A stretch of DNA of 64,000 nucleotides from Rhabdobacter roseus (lineage in GTDB: Bacteria; Bacteroidota; Bacteroidia; Cytophagales; Spirosomataceae): NCBI RefSeq assembly GCF_014202275.1, contig NZ_JACHGF010000002.1, forward strand, positions 620,001-684,000. Direction: 5' to 3'. Below are positions 8,833 through 17,079 of this stretch, in pieces (position 1 is the stretch's first letter; each line of letters starts with the position of its first letter). Made by a program: the position numbers and the translations under genes. Below the pieces are notes generated by a model that was given only the letters and a program-made list of their open reading frames with translations, had not been told where the DNA came from and searched no databases.

Positions 8833-8866
8833 ATAAGCGTTATTTTTTTCAAAATATAACGCTTAT
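8833..8866. promoter_or_regulatory. ModE-type operator palindrome
   Basis: Perfect 11-base arms (8833-8843 and 8856-8866) enclose 12 bases. The inner half-sites read CGTTAT (8838-8843) and ATAACG (8856-8861), giving CGTTAT-N12-ATAACG. This has the same half-sites and, as far as I recall, the same spacing as the E. coli modA operator bound by ModE. It lies in the 41-base gap between a ModE-like gene and the molybdopterin-fold gene, immediately before the ATG at 8830. Its AT-rich arms and 12-base loop do not suit a terminator. Binding is inferred. Confidence 0.65.
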
Positions 8867-8871
8867 TTACT

Positions 8872-9231
8872 TTAAGTACCCTGCTCTACTATTATTTTTG
8901 AAATCTTGGCCGACTCGTGCGCCAGAAACTCCTGAAAGCGGTGCCTCAGCTCGGTGTAATAGGCTATGTACCCTTGAGCGGCGGGTGTAATCTTCGCGCC
9001 ACCGCCCTTTTCGCCCCCCGTTTGGGTCAGAACGAAGGGGGTACCGGCCTGGGCGTTCATGGACTGGACCATCTCCCAGGCTTTTTTGTACGACATCCCC
9101 ATTTGGTTGGCGGCTTTATTAATCGACCCCGACTGCTCGATCCGTTGCAGGAGCTCGACCCGCCCCGGCCCAAGAAACCGCCCTGCCTCTGTTTCGAGCC
9201 ACAGGCTCCCTTTTACTTCCAAAGCTTCCAT
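8872..9231 (-). CDS. ModE-like winged helix-turn-helix regulator, DNA-binding domain only
   Basis: A 119-residue protein. Residues 15-60 contain LGPGRVELLQRIEQSGSINK and MGMSYKKAWEMVQSMN, the typical ModE N-terminal fold (E. coli ModE has a comparable GSISQAAK...SYKSAWDAI pattern). TGGEKGGGAKITPAAQGYI (about 71-89) corresponds to the wing of this family. The C-terminal molybdate-binding domains of full-length ModE (about 260 residues) are absent, so how metal is sensed, if at all, is unclear. It is the first gene of a minus-strand group with a molybdopterin-fold protein and an ABC ATPase, with a ModE-type palindrome directly after it. Start ATG at 9231 fits the family N-terminus. Confidence 0.8.
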   Translation of the reverse strand: MEALEVKGSLWLETEAGRFLGPGRVELLQRIEQSGSINKAANQMGMSYKKAWEMVQSMNAQAGTPFVLTQTGGEKGGGAKITPAAQGYIAYYTELRHRFQEFLAHESAKISKIIVEQGT

Positions 9232-9425
9232 TCTTTTAAATAAAATGCGTTCATATAGTGGGCTAAGTTACCCAGAAGTTTCGTCAGTTCATTTTCGTCA
9301 AAGTACCTTGCAAACAAACGAGGCGGCTTCGCAGTTTGGGTAGTGAGCCATCCGGGCCTGGTTGGTACATCCGGCAGCCGTGGCACGTGCTCGTATCTAT
9401 TCATTCCGATTTTTTAAAGTCTTTT

Positions 9426-10637
9426 ATGGTTCTGGACGAAACCCGTCAGCAAACCTGGACCAACTGGTCGGGTAGTATACGCTTTACGCCTCAACGCATT
9501 GAGGTACCTCACGACGAAGAAGCCCTGAGTAGACTCATGAAGCTGGCGGCGGCCGAAAACCGCGTGATCCGGGCGGTGGGCTCCAGCCATTCGTGCTCGC
9601 CCATTTTCCAAACCAGCGACGTGCTGCTCTCGATGGAAAACTTTAAGGGCCTGCACGCCTACGACCCGCAAAAAGGCACCGCCACCGTAGGCGCGGGCAT
9701 GACCGTGGAGGAGGTAGGCAAGGCGCTGCAAAAAGTGGGACTGGGCATGGAAAACACGGGGCACATCGACCAGCAAGCCTTAGCGGGGGCCATCAGCACG
9801 GGTACCCACGGGGCCGGCAAAAAACTACCGAACCTATCGGGGCAGGTAGTGGGCGTGCGCCTGCTCAACGCCCAGGGCGAGGCCGAGGAGTACACATTGG
9901 AAAAAGACCCCGCCATGATGCGGGCGCTGCGGGTGAGCCTGGGTAGTTTGGGTATCTTTACCCAAATCACGCTCAAGGTACTTCCGGCGTACCAGCTACA
10001 CCGCCAGCAGTACTGCGCCAGCGTAGACGACTGCCTTGAGCACCTCGAGTGGCTCATGGAGTACAACCGCAACTTTTGTTTTTACTGGTACCCCCGCCGC
10101 GACGACGTCAGCCTGCGGCTCTGGAATTTGCCGGGGGAAGGTACCCAAAAACTACCCTTCCCGGCCACGCTTTATAAAGAAGAAACCGGCTGGGGCAAGG
10201 ACGTACTACCCAGCGTGCAGGAGTTGCGCTTCAACGAGCTCGAGTACTCCGTCGACGCCAGCGTGGCCGTGGCCTGCTTCCAGGAGATCAGGCGGCGGAT
10301 TCTGGAAAAACACCGATCTAAGGTAGCCTGGCGGGTACTTTTCCGGCCCGTGGCCGCCGACGACGTGTACCTCAGCAACGCCTACGGGCGCAGTACGGTG
10401 GCCATCACGATTCACCAAAACGCCACGCTGCCCTACGAGGAGTACTTCTACGACATCGAGCCCCTGTTTCAGGCTTACGACGGCCGCCCGCACTGGGCCA
10501 AAAAGCACAGCATGACCGCCAGCGGGCTCAAGCACCGCTATCCTGAGTGGGCGCGTTTTCAGGAAACGCGCAATCGCCTGGACCCGCAAGGGCTTTTCCT
10601 GAATAAGTACCTTCAAAACGTACTCATCGAGCCCTGA
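9426..10637 (+). CDS. D-arabinono-1,4-lactone oxidase-family FAD enzyme
   Basis: A 403-residue flavoprotein of the vanillyl-alcohol-oxidase fold. The FAD domain shows IRAVGSSHSCSPI (about 48-60), where His55 corresponds to the residue that often binds FAD covalently, followed by GAGMTVEEVGKAL, ENTGHIDQQALAGAIS and GTHGAG. The C-terminus (RNRLDPQGLFLNKYL) is the typical end of the sugar-1,4-lactone oxidase family, which oxidises aldonolactones such as arabinono- or gulono-lactone with O2 as acceptor. The exact substrate cannot be read from sequence. The start at 9426 is chosen because the upstream frame to 9336 has no family content. It stands 43 bases before the rhodopsin-transducer homologue. 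Confidence 0.85.
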   Translation: MVLDETRQQTWTNWSGSIRFTPQRIEVPHDEEALSRLMKLAAAENRVIRAVGSSHSCSPIFQTSDVLLSMENFKGLHAYDPQKGTATVGAGMTVEEVGKALQKVGLGMENTGHIDQQALAGAISTGTHGAGKKLPNLSGQVVGVRLLNAQGEAEEYTLEKDPAMMRALRVSLGSLGIFTQITLKVLPAYQLHRQQYCASVDDCLEHLEWLMEYNRNFCFYWYPRRDDVSLRLWNLPGEGTQKLPFPATLYKEETGWGKDVLPSVQELRFNELEYSVDASVAVACFQEIRRRILEKHRSKVAWRVLFRPVAADDVYLSNAYGRSTVAITIHQNATLPYEEYFYDIEPLFQAYDGRPHWAKKHSMTASGLKHRYPEWARFQETRNRLDPQGLFLNKYLQNVLIEP

Positions 10638-10680
10638 GGCACGTGGCAATTTTTAAAGTACCCTACGACCAACCTTTTTT

Positions 10681-11058
10681 ATGACAACCGGAAGTACTCA
10701 CTGGGCCCTGGCGGGCGGCCACATTCCCGCCGAAAGCAACGGCCCCGAGCCTGCCCGCACCAGCCGCGACGTACTGCACCTACTCAATACCGGCGATACC
10801 GAGGCCTCGGTGGAGCTGCTGATTTACTACGCCGACCGCGAGCCCATGGGGCCGTATCGCTTCAAAGTACCGGCCAGGCGCGTCAAGGTAGTTCGCTTCA
10901 ACGACCTCATCGACCCCGAGGCCATTCCGCTCGCCACCGACTACGCCTGTACCCTCACCGCCAACCTGCCACTGGTAGTGCAATACACCCGGCTCGACAC
11001 CAGCCACAACCCCCAGGCCACTGAAAGTACCCTGGCGGCCTACCCTATTGGCGGCTGA
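10681..11058 (+). CDS. Sensory rhodopsin transducer family protein (ASRT-like, SRTD)
   Basis: A 125-residue soluble protein that strongly resembles the Anabaena sensory rhodopsin transducer: WALAGGHIPAESNGPEP near residue 8, LNTGDTEASVELLIYYADRE, GPYRFKVPARRVKVVRFNDL and PLVVQYTRLDTS follow in the family order. ASRT is a small beta-sandwich tetramer that binds a microbial rhodopsin and possibly DNA or carbohydrate. There is no rhodopsin gene in the window, so this is an orphan member. It lies between a sugar-lactone oxidase and a DUF2721 membrane protein on the same strand. Family assignment is confident; a light-signalling role here is not supported. Confidence 0.85.
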   Translation: MTTGSTHWALAGGHIPAESNGPEPARTSRDVLHLLNTGDTEASVELLIYYADREPMGPYRFKVPARRVKVVRFNDLIDPEAIPLATDYACTLTANLPLVVQYTRLDTSHNPQATESTLAAYPIGG

Positions 11059-11106
11059 GGTATCTTTTTTTTGTGTGAATATTTTGCAAAAAAGGTACTT
11101 TCGCGC

Positions 11107-11679
11107 ATGAACTTGTCCCAAACGCTGACCGTCCTGTCGTCCATGATTACGCCCGTGGTGCTAATCATGGCCAGTGGCTCGCTGATCATGACTACCTCGC
11201 AGCGCCTGGGGCGGGTCATCGAGCGCAGCCGTAAGCTCACCGACAAGCTCAAGGAACTCGTGAAAGATAACGTAGCGCCGGAGGTACTTGAAAAGGAAGG
11301 TACCATTCTGTTTGAGCAGCTCACCAAGTCGACGCAGCGGGCGCGGCTGCTGCAACAGGCCATGGCCACGCTCTACCTTACCTTGAGCATGTTCGTGGCC
11401 ACCAGCATCACCATTGGCATTGTTGATATTGTCAACTCCAACTACACCTGGCTCCCCATTCTGCTCAGCACCATCGGAGCCGGGATGCTTTTTCACGCCA
11501 GTTTGCTACTCATCCGGGAGTCGCGCGTGGCGGTGTCGGCCGTCAACGAAGAGATGGACTACGCCCTGCTTTACTTTCAGCGCAACCTGCCCACGCTACC
11601 CAAGGGCCATAAAATGAAATGGTGGCGCAAAATCCTGACCCTCCAGCGTGCCCGTACCAACAAGGTACCTACTTCCTAA
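11107..11679 (+). CDS. DUF2721 membrane protein
   Basis: A 190-residue protein with three membrane helices (about 5-27, 84-106 and 112-133). The N-terminal part, LSSMITPVVLIMASGSLIMT followed by TSQRLGRVIERSRKL, is diagnostic of DUF2721, an uncharacterised bacterial inner-membrane family. A charged helical stretch (residues 36-70) separates helix 1 from helix 2. The frame is open to 11,071, but the ATG at 11,107 begins the conserved family start. It follows the rhodopsin-transducer homologue with a 48-base gap that includes the word GGTACTTT. No function is known. Confidence 0.8.
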   Translation: MNLSQTLTVLSSMITPVVLIMASGSLIMTTSQRLGRVIERSRKLTDKLKELVKDNVAPEVLEKEGTILFEQLTKSTQRARLLQQAMATLYLTLSMFVATSITIGIVDIVNSNYTWLPILLSTIGAGMLFHASLLLIRESRVAVSAVNEEMDYALLYFQRNLPTLPKGHKMKWWRKILTLQRARTNKVPTS

Positions 11680-12333
11680 GGGTACTTTGTCGGTAGATTT
11701 CAGGTACCCCAGAAAAAAAATCATTTACCCGCCAAGGAAGCTAAACGGCTTTAACCCACAACGCTAAGTACCCTTTAGGTACCTTAAAAAGCTCCGTTGC
11801 AGTCATGAATTTTCGGGCCCTTCCAACGCTTTGCCCGGAAAGAGGGTCATTGTATCAGCGAGCGCGCCTGGAGGTACCTACTCTTGTGGCAAATCCTCAA
11901 TGTGGGGAAAACACGGACAACCTGCATGCAGGCCAGCTAGGGAGGTCAAGTACCCGTCATTTTCATTTTTATTCATAGACTTACCAATGGACAATACGCA
12001 TTTTAATCAGGATAAAACTATTTTTTTTCAAAAAAAACACCGTTCCTGCTTTTTGAGATTTGAAAAAAGTACCCCTTAGGCATAACTTTTATACTCAGTG
12101 AGTGCTATGCACTCCGGCCCTTTACTAAAAATAGTCTTTTTGCGGCTATTCCCCCATCCCTCCTATGACCGAAGCCTCTACACGTAGTAAAGAAGCTTAA
12201 CCTACATCAGAAACGAACCTTACACTACTGGGTAGCGAGCTACCTGGCTGGCTGGCTGTTTTCTTATCAGTAACGCCCTGAGGGCATTAGGATACACTAA
12301 AAAAGAGCAATTAACATTTACGATCTATTATCT
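11680..12333. other. Long spacer without a supported gene
   Basis: These 654 bases hold no gene I can support. The open frame at 11,831-12,079 (82 codons) has biased, low-information content, lacks a recognisable start context and contains two GTAC words, so it is probably chance. About seven GTAC words lie between 11,680 and 12,070. A small palindrome GAGTGC-TAT-GCACTC sits at 12,100-12,114 and a short CTGG tandem at about 12,245. The right end, before 12,334, is AT-rich and probably carries the promoter for the glycosyltransferase cluster. Confidence 0.5.
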
Positions 12334-13317
12334 ATGAAAAGTATCTCAGTCGTAATTCCCAACTACAACGGAAGGCATTTATTTGAAAAGTATTTTGAGC
12401 ATAACTACCAAATATTCAAGTCATTACCTACCAACGTCCAGATCATCGTGGTTGATGACGCCTCCAAGGACGAGTCGGTAGCCTATCTAAAGGAAACCTA
12501 CGGCGATAAAATTACCCTGATCGAAAAACCGATGAATTCGGGGTTTTCGGAAACCTGTAACATCGGCATTGAGCGGGCCACCAACGACCTCATTTTTTTA
12601 CTCAATACGGACGTCAGTCTGGAGCCGGACTACTTCGAAAAACTCTACCGGTACTTTGAGTACGACGATACCTTTGGCGTGATGGGCCGCATCATTGGCA
12701 TGGACGACGATAACATCCAGGAAGCCGCGCGCTCGCCCAAAATCCTGGGCCGTAAAATCAAATCCTGCGACTTTTTTCGCCTCAACGACAAAGAAACTTT
12801 CACGCCTACGTTCTATTTGTCGGGCGCGATTGCCCTCATGGACACCCGCAAGCTGAAAGCCATCAACGGCTTCAACGAAATGTTCAATCCGTACTACGGC
12901 GAAGACCAGGAGCTGTCGATCCGGGCATGGCGGCTGGGCTGGAAATGCTACTACGAGCATTCGGCCATTTGCCGGCACGAGGTATCAGCCAGCACCAAAG
13001 GCCACAACACCAAGCGCGCCATCAAGCAGATCCACTTCCGAAACCGCTACTACGTACACTACCTGCACCTCTACGGCATGGACCTCCAGCTGTGGCATCT
13101 ACAGGTCCTTTTTTGTGATGTGCTGCTGGGCTTGTTGATGCTGCAAACCTACAAGGCCGAAGCCTACCTGGACGTGCTACGAAACCGGCGCGAGCTTAGC
13201 CAGAAGAAAAGCGCTTTTCATTTCCAGATGAAAAAGTACCGTTCCAACCTGGGCATTATTGAAGTGATCAATACCATTCGTCTCATGCTTAAGTACAAGG
13301 AGGTCGTAAAACTGTAA
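12334..13317 (+). CDS. Glycosyltransferase family 2
   Basis: A 327-residue inverting glycosyltransferase of the GT-A fold. It starts with SVVIPNYNGRHLFEKYF (residues 4-20), has the nucleotide-binding VVDDASKDES (about 49-58), the variant metal-binding segment LLNTDVSLEPDYF (about 88-100) and the acceptor region SGAIALMDTRKL...NPYYGEDQELSIRAWRLGW, typical of rhamnosyl-type GT2 enzymes. The C-terminus is basic and amphipathic, suggesting membrane association. It would add a sugar to a surface polysaccharide. It heads a cluster with an MsbA-like exporter and two further GT2 genes. Donor and acceptor are unknown. Confidence 0.85.
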   Translation: MKSISVVIPNYNGRHLFEKYFEHNYQIFKSLPTNVQIIVVDDASKDESVAYLKETYGDKITLIEKPMNSGFSETCNIGIERATNDLIFLLNTDVSLEPDYFEKLYRYFEYDDTFGVMGRIIGMDDDNIQEAARSPKILGRKIKSCDFFRLNDKETFTPTFYLSGAIALMDTRKLKAINGFNEMFNPYYGEDQELSIRAWRLGWKCYYEHSAICRHEVSASTKGHNTKRAIKQIHFRNRYYVHYLHLYGMDLQLWHLQVLFCDVLLGLLMLQTYKAEAYLDVLRNRRELSQKKSAFHFQMKKYRSNLGIIEVINTIRLMLKYKEVVKL

Positions 13318-13407
13318 GGCTGGCCGGGTGGCTTCTTCTGCGCCTACCGTTTATCATTATTTTGGTCCGGAAGAAGCCACTATTCAACAGGCATTAGCCA
13401 AAATCCG

Positions 13408-13415
13408 TATCTTTG
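13408..13415 (+). promoter_or_regulatory. Candidate -7 promoter box TATCTTTG
   Basis: TATCTTTG matches the Bacteroidota -7 consensus TAnnTTTG and ends 17 bases before the ATG of the ABC exporter at 13,433. No TTG or TTTG lies at the right distance upstream (nearest is about 50 bases away), so the -33 element is weak or missing. It would allow the exporter to be transcribed separately from the glycosyltransferase that ends at 13,317. Confidence 0.35.
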
Positions 13416-13432
13416 CGGCTTTACTTAGCTCG

Positions 13433-15259
13433 ATGAAAACATACTTCCGCTTACTCTCTTTTGCCAAGCCCATTGAGAAGTTTGCCATACCGTATCTTAT
13501 TTTTACCCTATTTGGTGTAATTTTTAGTACCCTCAACCTGGCCCTGGTTGCGCCCTTGCTGATGACGCTCTTTAACAGCAGCGCCGCCGAGGCCGAAATC
13601 CTGGCGGAGCCGGATAGCTGGCGCGACGTGCTCGGGTACCTCAACTACTACGCCCAGCAAGCCAGTATTATCTATGGCCCCTATGGTGCCCTGAAAATCG
13701 TGTGCGCGGTGGTGGTTATTTCGGTGTTGTTGGGCAATCTATTCAAGTACCTCTCCCAGCGGGTCATGGAAAACCTCCGGATCCACACGCTGCTCAATCT
13801 GCGCCGTCAGGTATTCAACAACGTCATGAACCTGCACGTGGGGTACTTCAGCAACCAGCGCAAGGGCGATATTATTTCCAAGATAGCCTCGGATGTGCAG
13901 GTGGTGCAGTTTTCGGTGACGGGTACTTTGCAGGTGGTTTTTAAGGAGCCGCTGCAGCTAATGGCGTACGTATTTATGCTGTTTGCTACCTCGTACAAGC
14001 TCACCCTTTTTGCCATTCTGGTCCTCCCGATTTCGGCCTTTGTCATTTCTAAAATCGTTAGCCGCCTGAAAGAACAGGCCACCCAGGCGCAGGAATCTTT
14101 CGGCGTGATGATCAGCTACCTGGATGAGGCGCTCTCGGGCATCCGGATCATCAAAGCCTTCAACGCTACCGAGTCCATCAAAGATAAATTTGACGCCGAA
14201 AACCTTAAGTACTCGGAGCTGGGGCGGAAGATGGCCCGGCGGCAACAGCTTACTTCGCCGGTTTCGGAGTTTCTGGGCGTAACGATGGTGACGATCATTG
14301 TCCTGTACGGCGGCTCGCTGATCATCGACAACCAGTCAGACCTCAGCGCGGCCGATTTCATTGCCTACATTGCCATTTTTTCCCAGGTGATTCGGCCCGC
14401 CAAAGCCCTCACCGACTCCTTCAGTACCGTCCACGCGGGCATTGCCGCCGGGGAGCGGGTACTTGACCTTATCGACGAGCAACCCCGCATTACCGACGCG
14501 CCCAACGCCAAGGTACTTAGCGACTTCCGCGAGGCCATCCGGCTAGAGCATGTTTCGTTTTCCTATCCGGGCCGGGCCGTTCTTAAAGATATTAATCTAG
14601 AAATACCCAAGGGCAAAACGGTGGCGCTGGTAGGGCCTTCGGGCGGCGGCAAATCCACGCTAATGGACCTTATCCCGCGCTTCATCGAGGCGGAAGAAGG
14701 CCAGGTACTGATTGATGAAACGGATATTCGCCAGCTCAGGATGGAGTCCCTCTGGGACCTGGTCGGGGTGGTGAATCAGGAGTCGATGCTTTTCAACGAT
14801 ACCATTTTTAACAACATCGCCTTTGGTGCTCCGGAGGCTACCCAGAAAGAGGTAGAAACCGCCGCCCGCATTGCCAACGCGCACGAGTTTATTTTGCAAA
14901 CCGAGCGTGGCTACCAGACCAACGTCGGCGACCGGGGCGTGAAGCTCTCCGGCGGGCAGAAACAGCGGATCAGTATTGCCCGGGCCGTACTGAAAAACCC
15001 ACCCATCATGCTGCTGGACGAAGCAACCTCGGCTCTGGATACTGAATCCGAAAAGCTGGTGCAGGAAGCCCTGAACAACCTGATGAAAAACCGTACTTCG
15101 CTGGTGATTGCGCATCGGCTGAGCACCATTCAAAACGCCGACCTCATCGTGGTGCTGGATGATGGCCGGATCGTGGAGCAAGGTACCCATACCGAGCTCT
15201 TGGCCCGGCAGGGACTCTACAAAAGGCTCGTGGATATGCAACAGTTTGCGGAAGTATAG
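13433..15259 (+). CDS. MsbA-type ABC exporter (fused permease-ATPase)
   Basis: A 608-residue half-transporter. The N-terminal 330 residues form a six-helix exporter domain and the C-terminal part is the ATPase, with Walker A GPSGGGKST (401-409), signature KLSGGQKQRISIARA, Walker B IMLLDEATSALD and switch His in VIAHRLST. The order and length match MsbA and related lipid or lipid-linked sugar flippases that work as homodimers in the inner membrane. The frame extends to 13,328, but the ATG at 13,433 starts just before the first helix and follows a TATCTTTG box. Its place among glycosyltransferases suggests export of a lipid-linked glycan or lipid A; the substrate is unproven. Confidence 0.85.
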   Translation: MKTYFRLLSFAKPIEKFAIPYLIFTLFGVIFSTLNLALVAPLLMTLFNSSAAEAEILAEPDSWRDVLGYLNYYAQQASIIYGPYGALKIVCAVVVISVLLGNLFKYLSQRVMENLRIHTLLNLRRQVFNNVMNLHVGYFSNQRKGDIISKIASDVQVVQFSVTGTLQVVFKEPLQLMAYVFMLFATSYKLTLFAILVLPISAFVISKIVSRLKEQATQAQESFGVMISYLDEALSGIRIIKAFNATESIKDKFDAENLKYSELGRKMARRQQLTSPVSEFLGVTMVTIIVLYGGSLIIDNQSDLSAADFIAYIAIFSQVIRPAKALTDSFSTVHAGIAAGERVLDLIDEQPRITDAPNAKVLSDFREAIRLEHVSFSYPGRAVLKDINLEIPKGKTVALVGPSGGGKSTLMDLIPRFIEAEEGQVLIDETDIRQLRMESLWDLVGVVNQESMLFNDTIFNNIAFGAPEATQKEVETAARIANAHEFILQTERGYQTNVGDRGVKLSGGQKQRISIARAVLKNPPIMLLDEATSALDTESEKLVQEALNNLMKNRTSLVIAHRLSTIQNADLIVVLDDGRIVEQGTHTELLARQGLYKRLVDMQQFAEV

Positions 15260-15332
15260 CACGAGTCTTAAGATTTGTAGTGATTTAAGCAATGCCTAAA
15301 CAAAGATTTCTGAGGTAATATTCTTGGCAAAT

Positions 15333-15366
15333 TTTGGCCATAGGTAACGTAAATTCAATATATTTG
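15333..15366 (+). promoter_or_regulatory. Candidate promoter for the AT-rich insert (TTTG-N22-TATATTTG)
   Basis: TTTG at 15,333-15,336 and TATATTTG at 15,359-15,366 are separated by 22 bases and match the Bacteroidota -33 and -7 elements, with spacing at the long end. The ATG at 15,370 lies only three bases after the -7 box, so a transcript would start at or next to the start codon (leaderless). Confidence 0.4.
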
Positions 15367-15369
15367 ACA

Positions 15370-15897
15370 ATGGGTAAAGAGAGAGTTTGGGAGCAGGATT
15401 TTATAATTGATAGATTGACAAACTCAATCATCAATACTATATCTGGAGATACTTTCCCTACCGAAGTGAGTCACCTATCCAAAAATGATTTAAAGAGTAT
15501 AAGCAAAAAAAAAGGTTGGAATTTTAATTGGAGATCAGAGTTCGATGATCTAACAAAAGAAGTCTATAAACTGACTATCGTTAATAATCCGAACATCATT
15601 CAAGGGCTGCTAAGCATTACCGTTGAGGCGGATCACCTATTTATGAATTTGCTAGAAAGTGCTCCCTTCAACATTGGGAAAGACAAACTTTATGAAGGCG
15701 TTGCAGGGAACCTAGTTGCGTATGCTTGTAAAGTATCTTTTCAAAAAGGTTTTGAGGGTTACCTAGCGTTTACGGCTAAAGTACAGCTGATCGAACATTA
15801 CGAAACGACCCTTGGCGCGTATCATTTCCGAAATCAAAGAATGATTATTGAAACCGAACCTGCTAAATTTTTAGTAGAAAAATATTTTAAAACCTAA
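15370..15897 (+). CDS. Hypothetical protein with GNAT-like C-terminal segment
   Basis: A 175-residue soluble protein, rich in Lys, Asn and Ile. I do not recognise a named family. The C-terminal part (GYLAFTAKVQLIEHYETTLG and AYHFRNQRMIIETEPAKFLVE) resembles the last strand and helix of acetyltransferase-like proteins, where a tyrosine after an amphipathic helix is followed by a final strand; this is a weak, inferred likeness. Base use is clearly more AT-rich than in its neighbours and the window-wide GTAC word is missing. It is followed four bases later by a 52-residue basic protein, and the pair interrupts a glycosyltransferase cluster. An upstream TTG start at 15,334 is possible but would lie inside the candidate promoter. 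Confidence 0.6.
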   Translation: MGKERVWEQDFIIDRLTNSIINTISGDTFPTEVSHLSKNDLKSISKKKGWNFNWRSEFDDLTKEVYKLTIVNNPNIIQGLLSITVEADHLFMNLLESAPFNIGKDKLYEGVAGNLVAYACKVSFQKGFEGYLAFTAKVQLIEHYETTLGAYHFRNQRMIIETEPAKFLVEKYFKT

Positions 15898-15901
15898 GGC
15901 T

Positions 15902-16060
15902 ATGGGATTAATAAGAGAACCCAAAGGTGTCGATTTCATTATACAAAGTCCACCTTTGACCGATGATGAAAAAAAAGAAATAAGTGCGTTTATAAAAAAA
16001 CGCAAAGAAGAAAAAGAGGCTTCGGTTCTTAAAAAAAGGAACACGAAGTTAAAAGCTTAA
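15902..16060 (+). CDS. Small basic hypothetical protein (52 residues)
   Basis: A short frame from ATG 15,902 to TAA 16,058-16,060. The protein starts MGLIREPKGVDFIIQSPP, continues with LTDDEKKEISAFIKKRKEEK and ends in a Lys-rich tail. The pattern 'DFIIQSPPLT then charged helix' looks deliberate rather than random, and codon use matches the preceding gene. It begins four bases after the upstream stop, so the two are almost certainly co-transcribed. A small charged partner next to a larger soluble protein is a common layout for toxin-antitoxin or regulator pairs, but nothing in the sequence proves this. Confidence 0.55.
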   Translation: MGLIREPKGVDFIIQSPPLTDDEKKEISAFIKKRKEEKEASVLKKRNTKLKA

Positions 16061-16114
16061 CGGGATGCTCTACAAACGCTCGTCAGTACCTTCCATTTGC
16101 ACAACGGAATAATC

Positions 16115-17059
16115 ATGAATGTGTCCCCCTTGATTTCCGTGGCGCTATGTACCTACAACGGAGCAAAATTCCTTAACGAGCAGCTGGATTCCCTGGTCGG
16201 CCAGACGTACCCCAACCTGGAAATTGTGGCGGTAGACGACGGCTCATCGGATGGTACTTTGGCCATTCTGAACCAATACGCCGCCAGGTACCCATTCCTG
16301 CGGGTACATCAAAACGAAACGAACCTGGGTTTTAACCTGAATTTTGAGAAAGCGCTCAGACTCTGTACCGGTGACTACCTGGCCATCAGCGACCAGGACG
16401 ATGTCTGGGACCCTGAGAAGCTGCGGCTGCAGTTTGAGGCTCTGGGTACCCACCAGCTCATCTACCACGACTCGGCGTTTGTGGACGAAAGCGGCGCGAG
16501 CATTAGCTACCGCGTGTCGGACAAAATGGCTTTTTACCGAGGCGACCGGCCAGAAGTATTTCTGTACCTCAACTGCGTTTCGGGCCACAGCGTATTGCTG
16601 CGAAAATCGGTGCTGGACCACGCCCTACCGCTACCGGCGGCTTTTCCGAAAGGCTACTACTACGACCAGTGGATCACGTACATCGCTACCGGCTTGGGTA
16701 CTATCACCTACCTACCCCAATGCCTGGTCAAGTACCGGCTTCACCACCAAAACACCACCGACATGCTGGCCCAAAAACAGCAAAAGCGCCCATTGGAACA
16801 GAAAATCAACGCGCTGAAGGAGGAAAGCGAGTGGCTCCGCCTGTGCGCGGGCAAAGCCCCGGCCAGCGCCGCGCCTCTAGTGGAGAAGCTCTACCGGCAA
16901 AGTCTGAAACGAAACGCGAGCTGGGGGTACTTTCCCTACGGCCTGACAATCTGGAAACACCGGCGAACGTTACTTTTTTTGCTAAAAAAGAAAGCTATAA
17001 GCAAGTTTTTCTTCACGCTACGCAAGGTGTGGGGTATCCCGGCCAAGCGCCTTTTGTAA
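16115..17059 (+). CDS. Glycosyltransferase family 2 (tandem copy 1)
   Basis: A 314-residue GT2 enzyme. ISVALCTYNGAKFLNEQLDS opens the GT-A domain, followed by EIVAVDDGSSDGT, the metal-binding SDQDDVWDPEKL and the acceptor-side CVSGHSVLLRK. The QDDVW motif is typical of alpha-rhamnosyltransferase-like and related enzymes of surface polysaccharide synthesis. It acts on the cytoplasmic side of the inner membrane. The protein is closely related along its length to the next gene, pointing to tandem duplication. The frame is open to TTG 16,097, but the ATG at 16,115 is preferred. It resumes the cluster directly after the AT-rich insert. Confidence 0.85.
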   Translation: MNVSPLISVALCTYNGAKFLNEQLDSLVGQTYPNLEIVAVDDGSSDGTLAILNQYAARYPFLRVHQNETNLGFNLNFEKALRLCTGDYLAISDQDDVWDPEKLRLQFEALGTHQLIYHDSAFVDESGASISYRVSDKMAFYRGDRPEVFLYLNCVSGHSVLLRKSVLDHALPLPAAFPKGYYYDQWITYIATGLGTITYLPQCLVKYRLHHQNTTDMLAQKQQKRPLEQKINALKEESEWLRLCAGKAPASAAPLVEKLYRQSLKRNASWGYFPYGLTIWKHRRTLLFLLKKKAISKFFFTLRKVWGIPAKRLL

Positions 17060-17079
17060 TGTACCTTTCTGCGTGATGT

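Noticed and set aside
8214-8852. Minus-strand open frame overlapping the molybdopterin-fold gene and the ABC gene start
   Set aside because: It is in a different frame from both real genes and its composition is Arg/Gly/Pro-rich without motifs.
8833-8866. Reading the ModE-type palindrome as a transcription terminator
   Set aside because: The arms are AT-rich with a 12-base loop and the site matches the ModE half-site pattern and spacing, so an operator is more likely.
11831-12079. Open frame of 82 codons in the long spacer
   Set aside because: Low-information sequence with two GTAC words and no recognisable start or domain; treated as chance.
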